The position numbers and the translations under genes were made by a program. From CAWDZK01 sp963726615 (lineage in GTDB: Bacteria > Actinomycetota > Actinomycetes > JACCUZ01), in contig CAVSCX010000016.1 of assembly GCA_963726615.1 (NCBI GenBank), positions 1 to 64,000 of the forward strand: 64,000 nt of DNA, written 5' to 3'. Every line of letters begins with the position of its first letter. Within the stretch, counting starts at the first letter, position 1. Shown here one piece after another: positions 32,138-39,796 of the stretch. The notes beneath the pieces were generated by a model, which did not search any database, had not been told where the DNA came from, and was given only the letters and a program-made list of their open reading frames with translations.

Positions 32138-32527
32138 ATGGCCACCCTCGAGGCGACCGCCACGAACTTCGACTCGCTCACCGATGCCGACGGGATCACC
32201 CTGGTCGACTTCTGGGCCGCCTGGTGCGGTCCGTGCCGCATGTTCGGCCCGGTCTTCGAGGCAGCGTCCGAGCAGCACGAGGACATCACCTTCGCGAAGG
32301 TCGACACCGAGGCCGAGCGCGACCTCGCGGCGCAGGCGTCGATCACGTCGATCCCGACGCTGATGGCCTTTCGCGACGGGATCTTGGTCTACGCCCAGCC
32401 CGGAGCCCTGCCGGCCCCGGCGCTGGAGCAGCTGATCACGGCGGTGCGGGACCTGGACATGGACGACGTACGCCGCCAGCTGGCCGGCGAGCACGAGCAG
32501 CACGGCGGCTCCGAGGCCACCGCCTGA
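32138..32527 (+). CDS. Thioredoxin
   Basis: A 129-aa thioredoxin with the active site DFWAAWCGPCRMF at residues 24-36, the buried cis-proline in TSIPTLMAF, and about 20 extra hydrophilic C-terminal residues rich in Glu/His/Gln. Reduces protein disulfides in the cytoplasm. ATG 32138 follows CCAGGAGAG. Could support the thioredoxin-linked arsenate reductase 2 kb away, though this is not required. Confidence 0.92.
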   Translation: MATLEATATNFDSLTDADGITLVDFWAAWCGPCRMFGPVFEAASEQHEDITFAKVDTEAERDLAAQASITSIPTLMAFRDGILVYAQPGALPAPALEQLITAVRDLDMDDVRRQLAGEHEQHGGSEATA

Positions 32528-32592
32528 CCTGACGACGACCCGGACGGACCGCAGGCGGAACGTCCGCTCGTCGCCGCACGTCACACTGTGAC

Positions 32593-34239
32593 GTGCGCCC
32601 GCCCCGCCCCCGCACCCGGCTCGTCGCCGGCGTCGCGCTGATCGCCGTCATCGGCGTCGTGCTGGTCACGACCGGCCGCGGCTCCGCCCCGCGGCCGTTG
32701 CGCAGCGGCCCGACGGCCCGGGCAGCGCGGGCCGGCATCACCCACATCGACCACGTCGTCGTGGTGATGCAGGAGAACCGATCCTTCGACTCCTACTTCG
32801 GCACCTACCCGGGTGCCGACGGCTATCCGCGCGCCGCAGACGGGTCGATCGACGTCTGCCTGCCGAGCCCCGTCCGCAGCGGCGGCTGCCTGTCGCCGTA
32901 CCACGACGTGCGGGACGTCAACGGCGGCGGACCGCACGGGCACGTCGACGCCCTCGCTGACGTCGACGGCGGCGCCATGGACGGCTTCCTGGTGCAGGCG
33001 GAGAAGGCCCGGCGCACCGGCGGCTGCTCGGACCCGAACGACCCCGAGTGCCTGACGTCCTCCGAGCGCGACGTCATGGGCTTCCACGACGGCCGGGACA
33101 TCACGAACTACTGGGCCTACGCGAAGAACTTCGTGCTGCAGGACCACATGTTCGAGCCGAACAGCTCCTGGAGCCTGCCCGCGCACCTGTTCACCGTGTC
33201 GGAGTGGTCGGCGCGCTGCGACAGCGACGACGCGGACTCCTGCACGAACGAGGTCAGCCACCCGGGTGACCCGCCGGACTTCAACACCGCACGGCACCCG
33301 AACGCGCAGCCGCCGACGTACGCCTGGACCGACCTCACGTACCTGTTGCACCGCGCGCACGTCTCCTGGCGCTACTACGTGGCCAAGGGCGACGAGCCGG
33401 ACTGCGCGAACGACACGCTGATCACCTGCCCGCGGGTGTCGCAGAGTGCCAGCACCCCGGGCATCTGGAACCCGCTCCCGTACTTCACCACGGTGCAGCA
33501 GGACGACCAGCTGCAGAACATCCAGTCGGTGCACCACTTCGTCACCGCTGCACAGACCGGGCACCTCCCGTCGGTCAGCTGGGTGGTGCCGTCCGAGGCG
33601 GTCAGCGAGCACCCTCGCGCCCGGGTCACCGCCGGCCAGTCGTACGTCACCGGGCTCGTCAACGCGGTGATGTCCGGTCCGGACTGGAAGTCCACCGCGA
33701 TCTTCCTCACCTGGGACGACTGGGGCGGTTTCTATGACCACGTCGCGCCGCCGGTCGTCGACGAGAACGGCTACGGCCTGCGGGTGCCGGGCCTCGTCAT
33801 CAGCCCGTGGGCGCGGCGCGGGTTCATCGACCACCAGACCCTGAGCTTCGACGCGTACGCGAAGTTCATCGAGGACCGGTTCCTGCGCGGGCAGCGGCTG
33901 GACCCTGCCGACGACGGGCGCCCGGACCGGCGGCCGTCGGTGCGGGAGGACGATCCCCAGCTGGGGGACCTGCTGGCCGACTTCGACTTCGGCCGGGCGC
34001 CGCGGCCACCGCTCGTGCTCCCGGTGCACCCGGCGACCGACCTGGTCGCCCCGGCCGACGAGAGCGGCATGACGTCAGGTCCGGCGACGGGGCCGCCGAC
34101 CACCCGGCCGACCGCTCAACCCGGCGCGACGCCGAGCTGCTCGAGCAGCTCCCCGACCCGCCGTCGGACCTCGTCGCGGATCGGGCGCACCGCCGCGACG
34201 CCCTGCCCGGCCGGGTCGTCGAGGACCCAGTCGAGGTAG
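32593..34239 (+). CDS. Exported phosphoesterase (phospholipase C/acid phosphatase family)
   Basis: Starts GTG with a signal-anchor (TRLVAGVALIAVIGVVLVTT). The family signature HVVVVMQENRSFDSYFGTYPG region (split: HVVVVMQENRSFDSYFG) holds the catalytic metal-site residues; later PSVSWVVPSEAVSEHP and FLTWDDWGGFYDHVAPP match bacterial phospholipase C/phosphatases. The family-like part ends near GDLLADFDFGRAP, but the frame runs on and overlaps the antisense arsC gene by 124 bp; the last 45 residues have arsC-antisense composition. A lost stop or frameshift is possible. Confidence 0.8.
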   Translation: MRPPRPRTRLVAGVALIAVIGVVLVTTGRGSAPRPLRSGPTARAARAGITHIDHVVVVMQENRSFDSYFGTYPGADGYPRAADGSIDVCLPSPVRSGGCLSPYHDVRDVNGGGPHGHVDALADVDGGAMDGFLVQAEKARRTGGCSDPNDPECLTSSERDVMGFHDGRDITNYWAYAKNFVLQDHMFEPNSSWSLPAHLFTVSEWSARCDSDDADSCTNEVSHPGDPPDFNTARHPNAQPPTYAWTDLTYLLHRAHVSWRYYVAKGDEPDCANDTLITCPRVSQSASTPGIWNPLPYFTTVQQDDQLQNIQSVHHFVTAAQTGHLPSVSWVVPSEAVSEHPRARVTAGQSYVTGLVNAVMSGPDWKSTAIFLTWDDWGGFYDHVAPPVVDENGYGLRVPGLVISPWARRGFIDHQTLSFDAYAKFIEDRFLRGQRLDPADDGRPDRRPSVREDDPQLGDLLADFDFGRAPRPPLVLPVHPATDLVAPADESGMTSGPATGPPTTRPTAQPGATPSCSSSSPTRRRTSSRIGRTAATPCPAGSSRTQSR

Positions 34240-34523
34240 GTCTTGCCGGGGAAGTACGGGCACTCGTCGCCGCAGCCCATCGTGATCACGTAGTCGCTCG
34301 CCTGCACCGCATCGGTCGTGAGCACCTTCGGTGTCTCGGCGGACAGGTCCACCCCGACCTCGCGCATCGCCTCGACGACAGCGGGGTTGACGGCGTCGGC
34401 GGGCGCCGTCCCGGCCGAGCGCACCTCGACGGATTCTCCCGCGAGGTGGGTGAGGAAGCCGGCGGCCATCTGCGACCGGCCGGCGTTGTGCACGCAGACG
34501 AACAGCACGCTGGGACGGGTCAT
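34116..34523 (-). CDS. arsC: Arsenate reductase ArsC (LMW-phosphatase, thioredoxin-linked type)
   Basis: Reduces arsenate to arsenite. 135 aa. The phosphatase-fold loop VCVHNAGRSQMAAG carries the catalytic Cys, and ITMGCGDECPYFPG carries the redox cysteine pair, as in staphylococcal ArsC. It lies 4 bp overlapping the end of the aquaporin gene, so it is the third gene of an arsR-aqpS-arsC unit. Confidence 0.92.
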   Translation of the reverse strand: MTRPSVLFVCVHNAGRSQMAAGFLTHLAGESVEVRSAGTAPADAVNPAVVEAMREVGVDLSAETPKVLTTDAVQASDYVITMGCGDECPYFPGKTYLDWVLDDPAGQGVAAVRPIRDEVRRRVGELLEQLGVAPG

Positions 34524-35224
34524 GCCAGCGCCTCCTTCGGGACGGGACCGGGGACCAGCAGGCGAGCCAGGCCGAGCCCGGCCGCGCCGCCGACGACCTG
34601 GGCGAGCACGAACCCTGGTGCCGACGACGGCGCGATGCCGGCGAACGTGTCGGAGAAGACCCGGCCGAGGGTCACGGCCGGGTTCGCGAAGGACGTGCTG
34701 GAGGTGAACCAGTAGGCCGCCCCGATGTACGCGCCGACGGCCGGTGCGGCCAGCGCGGCCCGGCCGGTGCGCAGCAGGAGCACCACCACGAGCACCAGCC
34801 CGGCGGTCGCGACGACCTCGGCGAGCCAGAGCCGCCACCCGTCGCGAGCCGTGGTCGCCAGGACGTCGACGGGTACGGCGTACATGAGGTTGGCCAGGAC
34901 CGCCCCGCCGACGGCGCCGGCTCCCTGCACCGCGACGTACGCCGCCGCCTCCCGGGCGGGCAGTGCGGCCGGCTGGCCACGCCCGTCCAGCCACAGGACG
35001 GCGGTGACCACGGGGTTGAAGTGAGCGCCGGAGACCGGCCCGAGAACGGCGATCAGGACGCCCAGGCCGAGGGCGGTGACCAGCGCGTTCTCCAGCAGCT
35101 GCAGCCCGACGTCCCCCGGCGAGAGCCGCTGGGCGGCGATGCCGGAGCCGACGACGACCGCCACGAGCAAGCCGGTGCCGAGTGCCTCGGCCAGCAGCCG
35201 GCGGGGCAGGGCCAGGGTCAGCAC
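34520..35224 (-). CDS. Aquaglyceroporin-type channel (AqpS, arsenite exit)
   Basis: A 234-aa MIP-family channel with six spans. The two constriction motifs are SGAHFNPVVT and SFANPAVTLG. The gene sits between arsR and arsC, the order described for the AqpS system, where arsenite made by ArsC leaves by downhill flow through the channel. No ArsB or Acr3 pump is present. GTG 35222-35224 is taken as start and overlaps the arsR stop. Confidence 0.88.
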   Translation of the reverse strand: MLTLALPRRLLAEALGTGLLVAVVVGSGIAAQRLSPGDVGLQLLENALVTALGLGVLIAVLGPVSGAHFNPVVTAVLWLDGRGQPAALPAREAAAYVAVQGAGAVGGAVLANLMYAVPVDVLATTARDGWRLWLAEVVATAGLVLVVVLLLRTGRAALAAPAVGAYIGAAYWFTSSTSFANPAVTLGRVFSDTFAGIAPSSAPGFVLAQVVGGAAGLGLARLLVPGPVPKEALA

Positions 35225-35574
35225 GGGCGGCGTCCCGGCCGTCGCTGGGACGCGTCGGCCAGCCGGCCCACCAGGGTTCGGACCGGGGCCAGGGCGCCCG
35301 GCCGGAGCCGGTAGTACACGAACCGGCCGGCCGGCTCGGTGTCCACCAGACCGGCCTGGCGCAGCGCTCGCAGGTGGTGGGAGACCAGCGTCTGCCCCAG
35401 GTCGAGCTCCTCCTGGAGGTGGCAGACGCACAGCGCCTGCCCGCCGAGCAGCTCGAGGATCCGCAGCCGGACCGGGTCGGCCACCGCCCGCAGCAGCTCG
35501 GCAGCCGGCGCCGTGGTGGCAGCCGCGCGCCTGGGACCGGCCGTGGAGGACGTACCAGCGGCGGCTGATGTCAT
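35218..35574 (-). CDS. arsR: ArsR-family repressor (first copy)
   Basis: A 118-aa metalloregulator. The sensor helix reads GGQALCVCHLQEEL, the CxC arsenite site, with the recognition helix in LGQTLVSHHLRALRQAGLV and the wing in RFVYYRLRPG. ATG 35572-35574 is taken as start; it lies in the spacer of a 20-bp inverted repeat (35553-35604) that overlaps the first codons. Expected to repress its own operon (aqpS, arsC) and release on arsenite binding. Confidence 0.9.
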   Translation of the reverse strand: MTSAAAGTSSTAGPRRAAATTAPAAELLRAVADPVRLRILELLGGQALCVCHLQEELDLGQTLVSHHLRALRQAGLVDTEPAGRFVYYRLRPGALAPVRTLVGRLADASQRRPGRRPC

Positions 35575-35604
35575 GCGCGCAGCAGACACCAGCCGCCGCT
35601 GGTA
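35553..35604. promoter_or_regulatory. Inverted repeat across the arsR start
   Basis: Arms TACCAGCGGCGGCTGATGTC and its complement (one mismatch) are separated by 12 bases containing the arsR ATG. Could be the ArsR operator, or an RNA hairpin that hides the ribosome site. Confidence 0.55.
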
Positions 35605-35635
35605 GGTCAAACGAACCTCTGGTGAACGCTCCGGC

Positions 35636-35686
35636 TCAGCAGCAGCCGGGCTCGCAACAGGTCGACGTCTCGCAGCAGTCGTCCAT
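35636..35686 (-). CDS. Cys-rich 16-residue micro-ORF in the ars operon
   Basis: Encodes MDDCCETSTCCEPGCC: six cysteines of 16 residues in three CC pairs. ATG 35684-35686 follows GGGAGG with an 8-base gap, an excellent ribosome site. It lies between arsI (36 bp upstream) and arsR (61 bp downstream) on the same strand. The composition suggests As(III)/soft-metal binding, like a minimal metallothionein. Only the sequence supports it; no family was recognised. Confidence 0.6.
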   Translation of the reverse strand: MDDCCETSTCCEPGCC

Positions 35687-35722
35687 GACGGGCACCTCCC
35701 TTCCGCACACGGTGCCGCCGGC

Positions 35723-36184
35723 TCAGCAGCAGGAGGCGGTGTCGCTGCCGGCGCAGCAGGTGCCGTCGCCCGCGACGGCGACCCCGGGGTCCCGCGCCCT
35801 GCGGCCCTCCAGCTCGGCGCCGGCATCGGCCAGCACGGTGTAGACCTCCCACCGCTCGTCGCCGGGACCGGTGACCCACACCTTGTCCTGCAACGCGTAG
35901 CAGCAGGTGGTGCCGTCCTCGACCTCCGTCGGGAGTCCCGAGTCGGACAGGCGACGGGTCGCGGCGACGACCTCGGTCGTGCCGGCAACCTCGACCCCGA
36001 GGTGGTTGAGCGAGCCGCCCTTGCCCGGGTTCTCCAGCAGGACCAGCTTGAGCGGCGGCTCGTCCAGAGCGAAGTTGGCGTAGCCCGGCCGGCGCTTGGC
36101 CGGGGCGGCGTCGAACAGCCGCGAGTAGAAGGCGACGGCGGCGTCGACGTCGTCGACGTTGAGGGCGAGCTGGACACGGGACAC
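35723..36184 (-). CDS. arsI: ArsI/CadI-type organoarsenical C-As lyase
   Basis: A 153-aa VOC-fold dioxygenase that removes the methyl group from methylarsonous acid. The signature segments are present: NHLGVEV (Fe-site His) and GTTCCYALQDKVWVTGPG with the vicinal cysteine pair that binds trivalent arsenic, plus WEVYTVLAD (Fe-site Glu). The C-terminus adds a second Cys-rich tail, CCAGSDTASCC. GTG 36182-36184 follows AAGGAG at 6 bases. Formerly annotated as CadI. Confidence 0.9.
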   Translation of the reverse strand: MSRVQLALNVDDVDAAVAFYSRLFDAAPAKRRPGYANFALDEPPLKLVLLENPGKGGSLNHLGVEVAGTTEVVAATRRLSDSGLPTEVEDGTTCCYALQDKVWVTGPGDERWEVYTVLADAGAELEGRRARDPGVAVAGDGTCCAGSDTASCC

Positions 36185-36200
36185 GGGACGCTCCTTGATC

Positions 36201-36404
36201 TCAGGCGCAGCACACGCTGCGCGACGGGGACCTACGACGGCGCAGGCCCTCGCGCAGCGCAGTGGCCAGCTCGGCCGGCAGCAGGAGGCGGGCGGACCGC
36301 CGGGACCGGGAGGACGCCTGACGGGCCAGCCGGGCGGCGTCCGCGGCGCGCAGCAGCTCGTCGACGCGCGCGGGGGCGGCGGCAGCAAGCGGGGTGGTGA
36401 GCAT
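36201..36404 (-). CDS. Small hypothetical protein (67 aa) leading the ars operon
   Basis: Starts MLTTPLAAAAPARVDELLRA after AAGGAGAA; an Arg-rich helix (RLARQASSRSRRSARLLLPA) follows and it ends SVCCA, a vicinal cysteine pair. It lies 16 bp upstream of arsI, directly next to the divergent operator region. No family recognised. It may be a leader or a second small arsenic-binding product. Confidence 0.5.
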   Translation of the reverse strand: MLTTPLAAAAPARVDELLRAADAARLARQASSRSRRSARLLLPAELATALREGLRRRRSPSRSVCCA

Positions 36405-36421
36405 GACGGCTTCTCCTTCAC

Positions 36422-36437
36422 ATCGACGGTTGTCGAT
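36422..36437. promoter_or_regulatory. ArsR-type operator 1
   Basis: ATCGACGGTTGTCGAT is a perfect 6-4-6 palindrome between the divergent arsI operon and second arsR. A second, related site lies 36 bp away. Confidence 0.65.
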
Positions 36438-36457
36438 GGGAAGACTGTGGCCCATCC

Positions 36458-36473
36458 ATCGACAGATGTCAAT
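36458..36473. promoter_or_regulatory. ArsR-type operator 2
   Basis: ATCGACAGATGTCAAT repeats operator 1 with the same flanks (CATC before, GGG after) and weaker symmetry. It sits 20 bp before the second arsR start. Confidence 0.6.
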
Positions 36474-36493
36474 GGGTCAGCTAGCCTCGACCC

Positions 36494-36856
36494 ATGGACA
36501 CCGCGACCCGCCCGCTGCTGCCGCTGATCGCCGAGCCGGCCGAGCTGTGCTGCCCCCCGCTGGCCCGGGCGCCGCTGTCGGAGACCGACGCGGAGGTGCT
36601 CTCGTCCCGGCTCAAGGCGCTGGCCGACCCGGCCCGGCTGCGGCTGCTCTCGCTCGTGCTGGCCGCGGGCGAGTCCTGCGTCTGCGACCTCACCGAGCCG
36701 GTCGGGCTCAGCCAGCCGACGGTGAGCCACCACCTCAAGGTGCTCGTCGACGCCGGCATCCTCGCGCGGGAGAAGCGCGGCCGCTGGGCCTGGTACCGGC
36801 TCGTGCCGGGCGCCCTCGGGGCCCTGGCCGCCGTGATCGGCTCAGCCGCAGCCTGA
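36494..36856 (+). CDS. arsR: ArsR-family repressor (second copy)
   Basis: A 120-aa repressor, divergent from the arsI operon. An N-terminal ELCCPP pair together with ESCVCDL near residue 60 reproduces the Cys15-Cys16-Cys55 type of arsenite site known in corynebacterial ArsR. DNA-recognition helix: LSQPTVSHHLKVLVDAGIL; wing: RGRWAWYRLVPG. Likely binds the two palindromes upstream of its start and controls both directions. Confidence 0.92.
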   Translation: MDTATRPLLPLIAEPAELCCPPLARAPLSETDAEVLSSRLKALADPARLRLLSLVLAAGESCVCDLTEPVGLSQPTVSHHLKVLVDAGILAREKRGRWAWYRLVPGALGALAAVIGSAAA

Positions 36857-36864
36857 GCGCCGGC

Positions 36865-37746
36865 TCACGGGACCGGGGCGTCCGGCAGGTAGAGCGGCTG
36901 ACCGTAGCGGCCGACGCCGAAGCTGCCGATGATCGCCTGGGTGCCGGGACGTACCAGCCAGTCGGCAAAGGACTGTGCGCACCTGGTCCGGGCACCGGGG
37001 CGCTGCACCACGACGACGCTGTACGGGTCGTCCAGGCCGGCGCCGCCCTGGGTGACGACGTGCATCCCCAGCCGTTGCTGCAGCGCCAGGTAGGTCGAGC
37101 GGTCGGTGAGCGTGTAGGCCTGCTTTCTCGCAGCCTGCTGGAGGGTGCGCGGCATGTCGGCGCCGGTCTCGACGTACCAGGGCTTCGACGGGGAGCTCCC
37201 GGCCCGCTTCCACAGCGATCGTTCGCGGACAGCGGTGCCTGACCCGTCGCCGCGGGACAGGAAGGTGGCCTCGGCGCCGGCGATCTCCCGCAGGGCGTCG
37301 ACGACGTCCCCGGCCGACGCCGCCCCGGCCGGGTCACCGGTCGGCCCGACCAGCACGAATCCGTCGTGCAGCACCGACACCCGGACGCTGCCGTGCCCGG
37401 CCGCGACGAAGCGTCGCTCCCCGGCCGGGGAGTTGGCGAGCAGCACGTCTGCGGCGCCGGACCTGCCGAGAGCAAGAGCGCGACCGGCGGTGCCGACCCG
37501 CGCTGTCACCGAGCAGTCGCCGCTGCCCTGGAAGGCCGGCAGAAGCGTGTCCAGCAGGCCTGAGTCGCGCAGCTCGGTGGTGGTCGCGAGGACGATCTCG
37601 GACGGGTCCCCGGTCCGCTCCGGGCTCGCGTCGCCACCGCCCCCGCCGCAGCCGGCGAGGACGCCTGCCAGCAGGACGACAACGGTGGCCCGGCGGACCG
37701 GAGGGACCACCCTGCGCCGCGAGCCCGGTCGGGTGCGTCCAGGCAT
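36865..37746 (-). CDS. Tungstate/molybdate-type ABC binding lipoprotein (TupA-like)
   Basis: A 293-aa lipoprotein; the signal ends in VLLAGVLAGCGGGG (lipobox LAGC). The mature start LATTTELRDSGLLDTLLPAF and the oxyanion contact GDGSGTAVRE match TupA/anion-binding proteins. ATG 37744-37746 is preferred over an upstream in-frame ATG because it places the signal at the N-terminus. No permease or ATPase gene is adjacent, so it is an orphan or works with remote partners. Confidence 0.8.
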   Translation of the reverse strand: MPGRTRPGSRRRVVPPVRRATVVVLLAGVLAGCGGGGGDASPERTGDPSEIVLATTTELRDSGLLDTLLPAFQGSGDCSVTARVGTAGRALALGRSGAADVLLANSPAGERRFVAAGHGSVRVSVLHDGFVLVGPTGDPAGAASAGDVVDALREIAGAEATFLSRGDGSGTAVRERSLWKRAGSSPSKPWYVETGADMPRTLQQAARKQAYTLTDRSTYLALQQRLGMHVVTQGGAGLDDPYSVVVVQRPGARTRCAQSFADWLVRPGTQAIIGSFGVGRYGQPLYLPDAPVP

Positions 37747-37872
37747 CGAGAGTTCGGGGCGGGCAGGCGTCCAGCCCGCGATCGTGGTCGGCACCCCCGC
37801 ATTCTCGCGGCCCACCAGGTCGCCGCCGACGCGGCCGCCCGCCGGGCGGGCACCTCGCCGTGGGAGGGTCCG

Positions 37873-38076
37873 CTAGGAGTCGCGGCCTGCGCGCGGTTCC
37901 AGGCCGTTCGGGTGGCCCGCGCCGGCCGCGTCCACCCCGTCGGCCGACACGTCGCCGGTGGCGGCATCGTCGGCGGGCTGCTCCGAGACCGGCACCGGGC
38001 CGCCGTGGTGCCCGGGCGCTCCCGGGGCGCCGCTCTGCCGGGTGACTCGCTCGTGCTCGTACTCGCTCTGGCTCAT
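37873..38076 (-). CDS. Small hydrophilic hypothetical protein (67 aa)
   Basis: MSQSEYEHERVTRQSGAPGA..., rich in Gly, Ala, Asp and Pro and probably disordered. Codon bias is normal. No family recognised; divergent from the CPBP protease. Confidence 0.45.
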   Translation of the reverse strand: MSQSEYEHERVTRQSGAPGAPGHHGGPVPVSEQPADDAATGDVSADGVDAAGAGHPNGLEPRAGRDS

Positions 38077-38201
38077 ACCTGCGCCGTACCCACCGGAACC
38101 GTCGCCATGCACCCATGACAGGCACGGGCAGGTCGCTGGGAAGTCGCTGCGAGGGTGCGGCACCGGCGGCAGGACGAGCCCTGCCGGGTGAGACTGGGCA
38201 G

Positions 38202-38990
38202 GTGGCGACCCCGCAGCTGACCGAGCAGCCCCGACGTGCGCTGTCCCGACGGCTGCTCTGGATCGAGATCGGCCTGGTCCTCGGGCTGTCGCTCGGCCGG
38301 TCGGCGGTGTTCAGCGCGGTGCACCTGCTGGAGTCGGTGACCGAGCCCGGGGCGGTGGCCGACCAGGCAGCGGTGCTCAACGCCAGCAAGTCCCCCGGGC
38401 GGCCCTGGTTCGACCTGGCCCTGCAACTGCTCAGCCTGGGTTTCGGTGTGGTGCCCGTGCTGCTGGTGGGCTACCTGCTGGTGACCGGCGGTGCGGGCTG
38501 GTCGTCGATCGGCCTGGACCGGAGCCGGCCGGGCCGGGACGCCGCGGGCGGGGCCGTGCTCGCTGCGTGTGTCGGGGGGGCAGGGCTGGTGCTCTACCTG
38601 GTGACGCACGCGCTCGGCGTCGACCTGACCGTGGTCGCCTCGGGACTGCCCGACGCGTGGTGGCGGGAGCCGGTGCTGGTGCTCGCGGCGGTGCAGAACG
38701 CGCTGCTCGAGGAGGTCATCCTCATCGGCTACCTCATGCTGCGGCTGCGCCAGCTCGGCATCGGTGACCGGACGGCGTTGGCGGCGACTGCACTGCTGCG
38801 CGGCTGCTACCACCTCTACCAGGGCTTCGGTGGCTTCGCGGGCAACGTCGCGATGGGGCTGATCTTCGGGGCGGTCTACCGGCGGTGGGGCCGGCTGGGG
38901 CCACTGGTCGTCGCGCACACCCTCATGGACGTGGTGGCGTTCATCGGCTACACGGCACTTGTCGGGAAGGTCGGGTGGCTGCCCGCCTGA
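38202..38990 (+). CDS. CPBP-family intramembrane protease
   Basis: A 262-aa membrane protein (six to seven spans) of the Abi/CAAX-protease family. Motif 1 reads QNALLEEVILIGYLMLRLR with the catalytic Glu-Glu; motif 2 is ALLRGCYHLYQGFGG with His; the last is VVAHTLMDV. Actinobacterial members may process peptides or act in self-immunity; no bacteriocin gene is nearby. GTG 38202 follows GGGCAG. Confidence 0.85.
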   Translation: MATPQLTEQPRRALSRRLLWIEIGLVLGLSLGRSAVFSAVHLLESVTEPGAVADQAAVLNASKSPGRPWFDLALQLLSLGFGVVPVLLVGYLLVTGGAGWSSIGLDRSRPGRDAAGGAVLAACVGGAGLVLYLVTHALGVDLTVVASGLPDAWWREPVLVLAAVQNALLEEVILIGYLMLRLRQLGIGDRTALAATALLRGCYHLYQGFGGFAGNVAMGLIFGAVYRRWGRLGPLVVAHTLMDVVAFIGYTALVGKVGWLPA

Positions 38991-39033
38991 TCGGTGCACC
39001 CGGGCTCGCGATCCGCAGGGTGCGGCAGTACAG

Positions 39034-39444
39034 CTAGCCGCCGTGGACGGGAGCCCGCGGGTGCGGGACGACCCGGAGCCAGGCCTGGTACCCGCCGACC
39101 AGGTCGGTCGCCCGCCGGAGGCCGAGCCGCCGCAGCGTGGCGGCGGCCAGGCTCGAGCTGAAGCCCTGGTTGCAGACCACGATGACCCGCCGGTCCGGGT
39201 CGCCGGCCTCGGCGGCGCGGTACGGGCTGGTGGGGTCCAGGCGCCACTCGAGGACGTTGCGGTCGATGACCAGGGCCCCGGGCAGGTCGCCGTCCCGCCG
39301 GCGCTGCTCCACCGGCCGGGTGTCGACGACGAGGGCGCCGGCGGCCATCTCGGCGGCCAGCTCGTGCGGTGGTACCCGGTCGAGACCGGCGCGCGCCTCC
39401 ACGAGCAGCGCGTCGATCCGGGACCTGTGCGTGACGTCGACCAT
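39034..39444 (-). CDS. Rhodanese-domain protein
   Basis: A 136-aa single-domain sulfurtransferase-like protein. The first conserved part is GALVVDTRPVEQRRRDGDLP; the catalytic loop is VVCNQGFSSSLAA with Cys near residue 97; it ends DLVGGYQAWLR. ATG 39442-39444 follows GGAGGG. A role in sulfur transfer or detoxification is generic. Confidence 0.88.
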   Translation of the reverse strand: MVDVTHRSRIDALLVEARAGLDRVPPHELAAEMAAGALVVDTRPVEQRRRDGDLPGALVIDRNVLEWRLDPTSPYRAAEAGDPDRRVIVVCNQGFSSSLAAATLRRLGLRRATDLVGGYQAWLRVVPHPRAPVHGG

Positions 39445-39529
39445 CGGGCCCTCCACCCGGAAGGTACGCCCTCCCACGTCCCGCCGGCAGCCTCACGCCG
39501 ACGCGCTCGACGGGGTCACTGACCCGACC

Positions 39530-39785
39530 ATGCCCGACGTCCTGGGGTTCGTCCCGACCGCGAACGGCGGCCGGGCGTCCGGCGCGGCGGAGTTCACGTG
39601 CACGGACCCGGACCAGGACGTCACCACCGACGCCGGCCGGCCGTCACTGTCGGGACCATCCCGTTCGGCGGGCGGATGCTCGGCCACGAGCCCGGCATGC
39701 CGGTGCACGTCGACCTGCGCCTGTGGCTGTACCAGCACAACCGGCCGGGATGCTGTCGTCGTGGAACCCAGCGGTCAGCTGCTGA
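39530..39785 (+). pseudogene. Frameshifted fragment of an exported-type hypothetical protein
   Basis: Two plus-strand pieces with good codon bias lie in different frames. The first reads MPDVLGFVPTANGGRASGAA, then FTCTDPDQDVTTDAGRP. The second reads TVGTIPFGGRMLGHEPGMPV, then HVDLRLWLYQHNRPG and ends NPAVSC at a stop at 39783-39785. A one-base change near 39640 joins them into about 85 residues. No 5' signal region is present. Either decay or sequence error. Confidence 0.45.
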
Positions 39786-39796
39786 CGGGCTGCCGC

